From Mastigias papua (Eukaryota > Cnidaria > Scyphozoa > Rhizostomeae > Mastigiidae), in contig OZ025271.1 in assembly GCA_964019165.1 (NCBI GenBank), forward strand, positions 16,772,459-16,836,458: a stretch of 64,000 bases of DNA. The letters run 5' to 3'. Shown in pieces: positions 33,732-45,000 of the stretch. How positions within the stretch are numbered: position 1 is the stretch's first letter; the number at the start of each line of letters is the position of its first letter. The translations under genes were made by a program, and so were the position numbers. The notes under the pieces are model-generated. The model ran no database searches, was not told the origin of the DNA, and saw only the letters and a program-made list of their open reading frames with translations.

Positions 33732-35469
33732 GTTCCCATGTGACCCATTTCAGATTTTCCTCAAATTCTCATTATAAACTACTCCCACGGAGAAAAGAAC
33801 ATCCTGAAAATCATAGCTTAATAGAGCAATCCTATGAAAAGTTATAGGCAATTGAAATTTAGCTGATTTTGCATGCAAAAGATTTAAGATACTCTTTTTC
33901 AGTTTCAATGACCCATATCTTCATAGATACTTGTAGAAATGAGTTAAAATTTTGCACATATGCAATGTTTTACCCACAAAAGCAGTTTTTAGGCATTATA
34001 TTTCGCCAAAGATAAACATCTTCCAAAATAAATAGTGCCAAAAATGCTAAAGATTGCCAGTTAAAGGAGGTCGTCTTACATTTCAAGAAGCTCTACTAAT
34101 AATACACAAAGCACAACAGAGTGTATGCTTGATTTTCCGATTCCTTGGTCTAGTTACAGCAAATGTATTTTTAAAATGAATATTATAAAGCAGCATAAAA
34201 TTGTAAGATCAAAACATGTATTTGTCTGGCTTCTACTTTTTCGGAAAACTTCGAAAAATACCAACAATTGTTAGGTCCAGAAAGTTGCGTAATCAGGTAG
34301 AATAGAGTATGAGACTTTGCAGGCTGAAGGATCTTCTTATAATCTGTCATTATTGATAATTAGAAGACTAGTACTGTCCTTATATAGCAAGGGCAGGCAA
34401 GGTTTTAACTGAGATACATTATTTGACGTTTTTCGGTTGTACAGAACAACCCTTCAATGCCAATTACATATCATTTTGAGATCTGTGATGACAACAGAGG
34501 CCAATAATAGCTTGACGTACATTGAAACTTCATTGAAGAAGTCGGATAAAATATTGTTGGTCATAGGACAGAGTGTATTATAGGTACTAAGATCATAGGG
34601 TTTGTACAAAAATAAAGTATTACGAGATTTTGCCGACTCTTCATATGGTGAAGAACCAAATTCTTCAATGAAGTTTCAATGTGCGTCAAGCTATTATTGG
34701 CCTCTGTTGTCATCACAGATCTCAAAATGATATGTAATTGGCATTGAAGGGTTGTTCTGTACAACCGAAAAACGTCAAATAATGTATCTCAGTTAAAACC
34801 TTGCCTGCCCTTGCTATATAAGGACAGTACTAGTCTTCTAATTATCAATAATGACAGATTATAAGAAGATCCTTCAGCCTGCAAAGTCTCATACTCTATT
34901 CTACCTGATTACGCAACTTTCTGGACCTAACAATTGTTGGTATTTTTCGAAGTTTTCCGAAAAAGTAGAAGCCAGACAAATACATGTTTTGATCTTACAA
35001 TTTTATGCTGCTTTATAATATTCATTTTAAAAATACATTTGCTGTAACTAGACCAAGGAATCAGAAAATCAAGCATACACTCTGTTGTGCTTTGTGTATT
35101 ATTAGTAGAGCTTCTTGAAATGTAAGACGACCTCCTTTAACTGGCAATCTTTAGCATTTTTGGCACTATTTATTTTGGAAGATGTTTATCTTTGGCGAAA
35201 TATAATGCCTAAAAACTGCTTTTGTGGGTAAAACATTGCATATGTGCAAAATTTTAACTCATTTCTACAAGTATCTATGAAGATATGGGCCATTGAAACT
35301 GAAAAAGAGTATCTTAAATCTTTTGCATGCAAAATCAGCTAAATTTCAATTGCCTATAACTTTTCATAGGATTGCTCTATTAAGCTATGATTTTCAGGAT
35401 GTTCTTTTCTCCGTGGGAGTAGTTTATACTGAGAATTTGAGGAAAATCTGAGATGGGTCATATGGGACC
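33732..35469. mobile_element. 1.7-kb near-perfect palindrome (foldback or long-TIR element)
   Basis: The left arm 33732-34540 and right arm 34661-35469 are reverse complements with only scattered mismatches, separated by about 120 bp. The ends read GTTCCCATGTGACCCATTT on the left and, inward from the right, GGTCCCATATGACCCATCT. The centre also has short complementary stretches (GTCGGATAAAAT against GTCGGCAAAAT). There is no coding capacity. The arms are about 810 bp each. The high arm identity indicates a young element. It probably lies in an intron of the NLR tail. Confidence 0.85.
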
Positions 35470-35598
35470 ATTAGGTGACTTAACATGGAAAAGCACACAT
35501 CAGTAACTGTCAATTTCTCATTTATGTGAAAAGTTCTTTACATACAAGACAATTGTATGTAGTTACCCAAAAACATACAATTTTACTCACTTTTATAG

Positions 35599-36791
35599 AT
35601 TGTAGATTGTGGTGTAACGTTGAAGATTGATGGGCAAGATGTGGTGAGTTGTTTAGAGTCATTTTTTAGCGAGATTGTCGACAATTAAAACTCTTCTATA
35701 TCTAGCCAGCTTGCTATCTGGATTATGTGATTTGTCTGGGAAATCATATAGAATTCAGAGGGACCGTAATAGTACTAAATCTTGAGGATTGGCAGCTACG
35801 TATGCCGTTAGATTATTAATGCTTTTTCAGATTGAGGGGAGTAAATGCACTCATCCAGCTGATGTCATATGTATGGATCACCAAATCATCATGCTTCATC
35901 TCTGTCCACGGAACTTAAAAATACTTCAGTATTCTTACTTGTCATCTATTGAGCCGATTTGCATCCACAGCGTAATATCGCGATTCTACTTCTTCCGAAG
36001 CACCTTGACATAGTTTTGTTACTTCATCGAGATATCATTACACTGCAACCACCTTTAGTAATTAGCCAGATTTGCATTGATATGATGCGCAATCATTAGT
36101 CTCACCCCCATATTATTTGTCATTCTAGATTAGGCTTACTAATTTAGGTAACAGGTCCACATCAGCTCTCTTGCTGCCATAACTTGACCTTCGTAAAATA
36201 AAATATGTATGTACAATACTCGCCAAAAGTCCTTGGGACACTTAGAAAAAACCGATGAAAGCCACTTTCCTCTACAAATTGTCATTTGCTACATACTTGT
36301 AACCCCCCCTTCCCCCTAGAACAAGGTTGGTTCGTTTGTGGGACGACATTTTCACATGTACTTGTCCAAAAAAACCAACATTGTTTCAGGGGGGAGGGGG
36401 GGTGAAAGTTTGTTGCAGAATACAAAAATTTCAAAGTGTCCTAGGGCTATTAGCGACTATTGCATGTATGGTATCTGTAGAGGGGAATAAGGTTTGTGAC
36501 TTAGTTGCATATATGATAAAAGAAACTTCTGATCTACTACAAGAAGAAACTTCCAGTTCCTCCACAATACCTCCTTACTCATCAATCATATTATATATAA
36601 TTGCACCATTTTGCAATTCATCTTCATATGATGCTTATTGCTTCCTTTCTATATTGCCACTGATAGGGAATGAGGTATGTGTAAAATATGATTGCCAAAA
36701 AATCAACATCATTTTCTGCTTATTATAGGTTGCCAAAGGTAGTGAAGACATGAAAGCATCTGCTGATAGCGATAGAACTGCTGTGTTCAAA
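35599..36791 (+). CDS. Candidate downstream exons of the NLR-tail gene
   Basis: Possible exons with good splice sites: 35599-35643 (phase 0 to 0, VDCGVTLKIDGQDV), 35831 to about 35971 (IEGSKCTHPADVICMDHQ, LCPRNLKILQYSYLSS), about 36480-36674 (GNKVCDLVAYMIKETSDLLQ, donor GAG/GTATGT) and 36729-36791 (21 codons, VAKGSEDMKASADSD, donor AAA/GTACAA). The first follows in phase from the donor at 33508. The acceptor of the third is unclear because a MITE lies just upstream. No domain is recognised, and the set could belong to a separate gene. The last donor is the point where the tandem array begins. Confidence 0.35.
36214..36462. mobile_element. Tc1/mariner-like MITE, older copy
   Basis: The left end CAATACTCGCCAAAAGTCCT follows TA at 36212-36213. 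The right end read inward is CAATAGTCGCTAATAGCCCT. The interior has a G/C-rich inverted pair (TAACCCCCCCTTCCCC against GGGGGGAGGGGGGG) around CAACATTGTTT, the same plan as the MITE that starts each array unit. The right-hand TA is not conserved. Confidence 0.65.
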
Positions 36792-36794
36792 GTA

Positions 36795-37070
36795 CAATGC
36801 CTGCCAAAAGTAGTTGGAACACCACACAATTGTATAGATTTCCGACTCCTGCCGCTTCTCCTTGACACCACTTAAAATGTAGACCCCCTCCCCCCCTGAA
36901 ACAATGTTGATTCGATAGCGGAGACCAGTAGCTTTAAAAACAGGCATCACTTTTGGCCTTCGAGTTGCCCATATTTGCTTCATACAACATTGTTTAACGG
37001 GGGAGGGGATGCTATAGCTCATCTATAGCGTAAATCATAGCAAGTGTTCCAAGACTTTTGGCAGGCATTG
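36795..37070. mobile_element. Tc1/mariner-like MITE at the start of each array unit
   Basis: Terminal repeats CAATGCCTGCCAAAAGT and, at the right, ACTTTTGGCAGGCATTG. The termini resemble the CAGTGCCTTGCAAAAGTATT-type ends of Tc1/mariner elements. TA precedes the first copy. The same 276 bp recurs at +2,675 intervals (39470, 42145, 44820, 47495, 50170, 52845, 55520, 58195). At 60870 it is cut by the gap 22 bases before its expected end. In all later copies the flanks are ATTCAGA on the left and TCTGAAT on the right instead of TA. Confidence 0.8.
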
Positions 37071-37559
37071 TCTGAATTTTATATTCGAACCTATACGATA
37101 CAGCCGTACAACCTGTCCCAAACATGGGGTAATTGAGGGCGCTGATTTCATTTCCGCTGACGAAATCTCAATTAGGTAACACCTTACCGAGATACTGGCA
37201 GGGGGCTTGACAAATCCCCTAAATTCAATGATGATTATGATGTCATGTTTCTTTGCTAATGAATTGTAAATGAAGGAAGTAAATTCACAAATGAAACAGA
37301 TAGTCAACCTCTCTACCAGCATATGAAAAGAAGATATCGACTTGATTACACCTTTTCTTTGTGTATTTCGATAATAGAGTTGCGGAGTCGTTTACCTATA
37401 ATTGATCTTACAGTAGCAACAATGCATCATTGTCTAAGCAATAGGTAAGCTTTAGGGCTTCAATCAAGTATTGACTGGCGCATTGCATCTGTTTTCTGTT
37501 TTATTTGATTTTTAACTCAAGCTGATCAGCTAGATCTGCCATGGGGATTTAAAGCATAG

Positions 37560-37752
37560 CCATGTATAGATAAATATACATATAAAAATATAAGTATAAA
37601 TAAATATATAGAAATATAGGCAAATACCTTTATATATAAATATACATTTATACAAATATATATAAATATGTATGAATAAATATATATATTTATATATATG
37701 TTGATACCTATATTAATATCTATATGTTCATATACACGATATATATATAATG
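37560..37752. repeat. AT-rich low-complexity tract in the array unit
   Basis: Irregular TATA/AAATA repeats of about 190 bp, present in every unit. It is likely a replication- or recombination-prone spot. No function is assigned. Confidence 0.8.
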
Positions 37753-37898
37753 AAGGGGGTGCGTTCCTCTGCTTTTCCTTGTGCGAATGTGCCTACTTTA
37801 GAAGGAGCCCGATCCACGAATGTTACAGGTATAGAACCCCTCTTCTTAGTATCGAGGCTACTGACTTGCATAATGACTGACGTCATGGCCGACTATCT

Positions 37899-38302
37899 CA
37901 ACGGTCTACACAACGGTCTACAAACTTTGGAAAATGAAAATAAATGTTATGGTAGAGATTTCGACATTGAGAACTATGCACAAGATAGCTTTTCTAACGA
38001 GTATTTCACCTGCAATAGATTGCGTACAGTTATTGTACCATTGCCGAGGAAAAGATGAAAACGTCAACGGTCTACACTTTTTGTGAAATAGTTTAATACT
38101 AGGTCAAATTTATTTTCAAAAAAGTGTAGACCGTTGAGATATTTGCTAATTTTGCTGAAAATGCTCATTATTCGGCAGAGACTACACAACATGCACAAAC
38201 TAGCACATAAAGCACAACGTTTGGGAACCATTTTTGGGGTAATACTTCTCACTGGAAGGGACAGTGGGAGTTATAGAAAGTGTAGACCGTTGTAGACCGT
38301 TG
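37899..38302. mobile_element. 404-bp element with repeated CAACGGTCTAC ends, in each unit
   Basis: CAACGGTCTAC occurs twice in tandem at the left edge (37899, 37912) and again at 38065. Its reverse complement occurs at about 38126-38136 and twice in tandem at 38281-38302. The inner pair 38065-38082 / 38117-38136 forms a strong hairpin. The surrounding bases ATGGCC and GTAGCCAT extend the symmetry. The layout suggests a MITE with subterminal transposase-binding repeats, and perhaps a second copy nested in it. The superfamily is unknown. Confidence 0.6.
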
Positions 38303-38954
38303 CTCGTAGCCATTGTGTACAAAGATGAACTCATGCGAAGCGTGCAAACTGCGAAGGACAATTACGTGTCTATGGAGTTGATGACATAGTTATTGTAGTA
38401 GTAATGTTGCGCAACAATATTCACAGGATATAGCTGCTTTCTGGCTTTGAATATCAACATCGTGCTTGAAATCGGAAAGTTGTCCAGGAACAGTGATGAT
38501 TTCTAATGATTTCTATTTCCCGATCGTCAATAACTGAGCGATATTCGGGCGTTTGGTGGGGTAAGATGGAAGTATCTTTGTGTCCTCTCTAATAGCAAAG
38601 CATATAAAAAAGGTAACTGCCAGTTTTATGCTGCTTCATACACTGCACTGATTGAATATAACTCCTGATGCTGTAACAGACTGAAAGGATTGGAATATTG
38701 CAGGGGAGAACTTGTTTCTGCCTACTACCTCAGTGCCAGCGTTACTGTAGGCAATTAAATAAGCTTTGTTCACACTATTCCTGCATAGTTATAAGGACAT
38801 TGCAGTGTCATGAGAGTCTGAAATAGTCTTCTACGCTTACTATTAAAGTTTTCTTAACTGGTACAATATGGAAATGCGGTAAAATATAAATATTCAGCTT
38901 TGTAACGGCTCAGCTTTTATCCCCCATCTCATGAGAGGACAGATTTCGCTTCCA

Positions 38955-39030
38955 GTTCATGTAGCTCAGGTTGTTATTTAAAAGGCAATTCTTTGAGCGC
39001 AAAAGTTGCAGGCTCGAAACTTCCTACATA
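38955..39030 (+). ncRNA. Degenerate tRNA-like sequence in the array unit
   Basis: TAGCTCAGGTTGTTA resembles a polymerase III A box. GCAGGCTCGAAAC, about 45 bp downstream, resembles a B box, with a T-loop-like CTCGAAA between weakly paired arms. The stems are poor and there is no clear anticodon arm, so this is a tRNA pseudogene or the head of a SINE rather than a working tRNA. It recurs in every unit of the array. Confidence 0.35.
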
Positions 39031-42000
39031 ATTTTAATGATATATAAAGAATAAGGTTTACTTATTATCAGTTACACTTACCTCACTTGTACTAGTAATG
39101 TACTGCAATGTATACATTTTTAGATACCCCAATGACATAAAAACGTATAACTTGTTTATTTATTTTCTCTGCTGTTTATCTAAGAATTCTACCCATATGT
39201 CCGATATATGCTAATAATATGAAGAGGAGATGATCGCAGTGCATTTCAATTATTTTTGACAGCATTTGTACTATAGTTGAAATTTCTAGACATTTTGCTG
39301 AATTTTCGTCAATAAACTGCATATAAAGACATCACATTAGCACGAAAGCTAATGATCCCGTGGAGATATGGCTCTGATTTCGCTAAAAATGAAATCAGCA
39401 CCCTCGAAAACCTATTAGTATGATCCATCGTTGGAACTCTACCTGTCCTCCTTAAATATGAGATTCAGACAATGCCTGCCAAAAGTAGTTGGAACACCAC
39501 ACAATTGTATAGATTTCCGACTCCTGCCGCTTCTCCTTGACACCACTTAAAATGTAGACCCCCTCCCCCCCTGAAACAATGTTGATTCGATAGCGGAGAC
39601 CAGTAGCTTTAAAAACAGGCATCACTTTTGGCCTTCGAGTTGCCCATATTTGCTTCATACAACATTGTTTAACGGGGGAGGGGATGCTATAGCTCATCTA
39701 TAGCGTAAATCATAGCAAGTGTTCCAAGACTTTTGGCAGGCATTGTCTGAATTTTATATTCGAACCTATACGATACAGCCGTACAACCTGTCCCAAACAT
39801 GGGGTAATTGAGGGCGCTGATTTCATTTCCGCTGACGAAATCTCAATTAGGTAACACCTTACCGAGATACTGGCAGGGGGCTTGACAAATCCCCTAAATT
39901 CAATGATGATTATGATGTCATGTTTCTTTGCTAATGAATTGTAAATGAAGGAAGTAAATTCACAAATGAAACAGATAGTCAACCTCTCTACCAGCATATG
40001 AAAAGAAGATATCGACTTGATTACACCTTTTCTTTGTGTATTTCGATAATAGAGTTGCGGAGTCGTTTACCTATAATTGATCTTACAGTAGCAACAATGC
40101 ATCATTGTCTAAGCAATAGGTAAGCTTTAGGGCTTCAATCAAGTATTGACTGGCGCATTGCATCTGTTTTCTGTTTTATTTGATTTTTAACTCAAGCTGA
40201 TCAGCTAGATCTGCCATGGGGATTTAAAGCATAGCCATGTATAGATAAATATACATATAAAAATATAAGTATAAATAAATATATAGAAATATAGGCAAAT
40301 ACCTTTATATATAAATATACATTTATACAAATATATATAAATATGTATGAATAAATATATATATTTATATATATGTTGATACCTATATTAATATCTATAT
40401 GTTCATATACACGATATATATATAATGAAGGGGGTGCGTTCCTCTGCTTTTCCTTGTGCGAATGTGCCTACTTTAGAAGGAGCCCGATCCACGAATGTTA
40501 CAGGTATAGAACCCCTCTTCTTAGTATCGAGGCTACTGACTTGCATAATGACTGACGTCATGGCCGACTATCTCAACGGTCTACACAACGGTCTACAAAC
40601 TTTGGAAAATGAAAATAAATGTTATGGTAGAGATTTCGACATTGAGAACTATGCACAAGATAGCTTTTCTAACGAGTATTTCACCTGCAATAGATTGCGT
40701 ACAGTTATTGTACCATTGCCGAGGAAAAGATGAAAACGTCAACGGTCTACACTTTTTGTGAAATAGTTTAATACTAGGTCAAATTTATTTTCAAAAAAGT
40801 GTAGACCGTTGAGATATTTGCTAATTTTGCTGAAAATGCTCATTATTCGGCAGAGACTACACAACATGCACAAACTAGCACATAAAGCACAACGTTTGGG
40901 AACCATTTTTGGGGTAATACTTCTCACTGGAAGGGACAGTGGGAGTTATAGAAAGTGTAGACCGTTGTAGACCGTTGCTCGTAGCCATTGTGTACAAAGA
41001 TGAACTCATGCGAAGCGTGCAAACTGCGAAGGACAATTACGTGTCTATGGAGTTGATGACATAGTTATTGTAGTAGTAATGTTGCGCAACAATATTCACA
41101 GGATATAGCTGCTTTCTGGCTTTGAATATCAACATCGTGCTTGAAATCGGAAAGTTGTCCAGGAACAGTGATGATTTCTAATGATTTCTATTTCCCGATC
41201 GTCAATAACTGAGCGATATTCGGGCGTTTGGTGGGGTAAGATGGAAGTATCTTTGTGTCCTCTCTAATAGCAAAGCATATAAAAAAGGTAACTGCCAGTT
41301 TTATGCTGCTTCATACACTGCACTGATTGAATATAACTCCTGATGCTGTAACAGACTGAAAGGATTGGAATATTGCAGGGGAGAACTTGTTTCTGCCTAC
41401 TACCTCAGTGCCAGCGTTACTGTAGGCAATTAAATAAGCTTTGTTCACACTATTCCTGCATAGTTATAAGGACATTGCAGTGTCATGAGAGTCTGAAATA
41501 GTCTTCTACGCTTACTATTAAAGTTTTCTTAACTGGTACAATATGGAAATGCGGTAAAATATAAATATTCAGCTTTGTAACGGCTCAGCTTTTATCCCCC
41601 ATCTCATGAGAGGACAGATTTCGCTTCCAGTTCATGTAGCTCAGGTTGTTATTTAAAAGGCAATTCTTTGAGCGCAAAAGTTGCAGGCTCGAAACTTCCT
41701 ACATAATTTTAATGATATATAAAGAATAAGGTTTACTTATTATCAGTTACACTTACCTCACTTGTACTAGTAATGTACTGCAATGTATACATTTTTAGAT
41801 ACCCCAATGACATAAAAACGTATAACTTGTTTATTTATTTTCTCTGCTGTTTATCTAAGAATTCTACCCATATGTCCGATATATGCTAATAATATGAAGA
41901 GGAGATGATCGCAGTGCATTTCAATTATTTTTGACAGCATTTGTACTATAGTTGAAATTTCTAGACATTTTGCTGAATTTTCGTCAATAAACTGCATATA

Positions 42001-45000
42001 AAGACATCACATTAGCACGAAAGCTAATGATCCCGTGGAGATATGGCTCTGATTTCGCTAAAAATGAAATCAGCACCCTCGAAAACCTATTAGTATGATC
42101 CATCGTTGGAACTCTACCTGTCCTCCTTAAATATGAGATTCAGACAATGCCTGCCAAAAGTAGTTGGAACACCACACAATTGTATAGATTTCCGACTCCT
42201 GCCGCTTCTCCTTGACACCACTTAAAATGTAGACCCCCTCCCCCCCTGAAACAATGTTGATTCGATAGCGGAGACCAGTAGCTGTAAAAACAGGCATCAC
42301 TTTTGGCCTTCGAGTTGCCCATATTTGCTTCATACAACATTGTTTAACGGGGGAGGGGATGCTATAGCTCATCTATAGCGTAAATCATAGCAAGTGTTCC
42401 AAGACTTTTGGCAGGCATTGTCTGAATTTTATATTCGAACCTATACGATACAGCCGTACAACCTGTCCCAAACATGGGGTAATTGAGGGCGCTGATTTCA
42501 TTTCCGCTGACGAAATCTCAATTAGGTAACACCTTACCGAGATACTGGCAGGGGGCTTGACAAATCCCCTAAATTCAATGATGATTATGATGTCATGTTT
42601 CTTTGCTAATGAATTGTAAATGAAGGAAGTAAATTCACAAATGAAACAGATAGTCAACCTCTCTACCAGCATATGAAAAGAAGATATCGACTTGATTACA
42701 CCTTTTCTTTGTGTATTTCGATAATAGAGTTGCGGAGTCGTTTACCTATAATTGATCTTACAGTAGCAACAATGCATCATTGTCTAAGCAATAGGTAAGC
42801 TTTAGGGCTTCAATCAAGTATTGACTGGCGCATTGCATCTGTTTTCTGTTTTATTTGATTTTTAACTCAAGCTGATCAGCTAGATCTGCCATGGGGATTT
42901 AAAGCATAGCCATGTATAGATAAATATACATATAAAAATATAAGTATAAATAAATATATAGAAATATAGGCAAATACCTTTATATATAAATATACATTTA
43001 TACAAATATATATAAATATGTATGAATAAATATATATATTTATATATATGTTGATACCTATATTAATATCTATATGTTCATATACACGATATATATATAA
43101 TGAAGGGGGTGCGTTCCTCTGCTTTTCCTTGTGCGAATGTGCCTACTTTAGAAGGAGCCCGATCCACGAATGTTACAGGTATAGAACCCCTCTTCTTAGT
43201 ATCGAGGCTACTGACTTGCATAATGACTGACGTCATGGCCGACTATCTCAACGGTCTACACAACGGTCTACAAACTTTGGAAAATGAAAATAAATGTTAT
43301 GGTAGAGATTTCGACATTGAGAACTATGCACAAGATAGCTTTTCTAACGAGTATTTCACCTGCAATAGATTGCGTACAGTTATTGTACCATTGCCGAGGA
43401 AAAGATGAAAACGTCAACGGTCTACACTTTTTGTGAAATAGTTTAATACTAGGTCAAATTTATTTTCAAAAAAGTGTAGACCGTTGAGATATTTGCTAAT
43501 TTTGCTGAAAATGCTCATTATTCGGCAGAGACTACACAACATGCACAAACTAGCACATAAAGCACAACGTTTGGGAACCATTTTTGGGGTAATACTTCTC
43601 ACTGGAAGGGACAGTGGGAGTTATAGAAAGTGTAGACCGTTGTAGACCGTTGCTCGTAGCCATTGTGTACAAAGATGAACTCATGCGAAGCGTGCAAACT
43701 GCGAAGGACAATTACGTGTCTATGGAGTTGATGACATAGTTATTGTAGTAGTAATGTTGCGCAACAATATTCACAGGATATAGCTGCTTTCTGGCTTTGA
43801 ATATCAACATCGTGCTTGAAATCGGAAAGTTGTCCAGGAACAGTGATGATTTCTAATGATTTCTATTTCCCGATCGTCAATAACTGAGCGATATTCGGGC
43901 GTTTGGTGGGGTAAGATGGAAGTATCTTTGTGTCCTCTCTAATAGCAAAGCATATAAAAAAGGTAACTGCCAGTTTTATGCTGCTTCATACACTGCACTG
44001 ATTGAATATAACTCCTGATGCTGTAACAGACTGAAAGGATTGGAATATTGCAGGGGAGAACTTGTTTCTGCCTACTACCTCAGTGCCAGCGTTACTGTAG
44101 GCAATTAAATAAGCTTTGTTCACACTATTCCTGCATAGTTATAAGGACATTGCAGTGTCATGAGAGTCTGAAATAGTCTTCTACGCTTACTATTAAAGTT
44201 TTCTTAACTGGTACAATATGGAAATGCGGTAAAATATAAATATTCAGCTTTGTAACGGCTCAGCTTTTATCCCCCATCTCATGAGAGGACAGATTTCGCT
44301 TCCAGTTCATGTAGCTCAGGTTGTTATTTAAAAGGCAATTCTTTGAGCGCAAAAGTTGCAGGCTCGAAACTTCCTACATAATTTTAATGATATATAAAGA
44401 ATAAGGTTTACTTATTATCAGTTACACTTACCTCACTTGTACTAGTAATGTACTGCAATGTATACATTTTTAGATACCCCAATGACATAAAAACGTATAA
44501 CTTGTTTATTTATTTTCTCTGCTGTTTATCTAAGAATTCTACCCATATGTCCGATATATGCTAATAATATGAAGAGGAGATGATCGCAGTGCATTTCAAT
44601 TATTTTTGACAGCATTTGTACTATAGTTGAAATTTCTAGACATTTTGCTGAATTTTCGTCAATAAACTGCATATAAAGACATCACATTAGCACGAAAGCT
44701 AATGATCCCGTGGAGATATGGCTCTGATTTCGCTAAAAATGAAATCAGCACCCTCGAAAACCTATTAGTATGATCCATCGTTGGAACTCTACCTGTCCTC
44801 CTTAAATATGAGATTCAGACAATGCCTGCCAAAAGTAGTTGGAACACCACACAATTGTATAGATTTCCGACTCCTGCCGCTTCTCCTTGACACCACTTAA
44901 AATGTAGACCCCCTCCCCCCCTGAAACAATGTTGATTCGATAGCGGAGACCAGTAGCTTTAAAAACAGGCATCACTTTTGGCCTTCGAGTTGCCCATATT

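Larger units (their letters stand above)
33509..36728. other. Intronic region with palindrome, MITE and small candidate exons
   Basis: Contains the 1.7-kb palindrome (33732-35469) and a Tc1/mariner-like MITE (36214-36462). Candidate small exons are covered in the next entries. The rest is AT-rich with no gene. Confidence 0.4.

Noticed and set aside
37750..38058. A 102-codon open frame repeated in every array unit
   Set aside because: It starts in the AT-rich tract and runs through the CAACGGTCTAC repeats, has no recognisable domain, and its repetition only reflects the identical units.
39710..39997. A 95-codon minus-strand frame recurring every 2,675 bp
   Set aside because: It overlaps the MITE end and spacer repeats and has no domain or splice context. 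The same frame at each copy is not evidence of coding.
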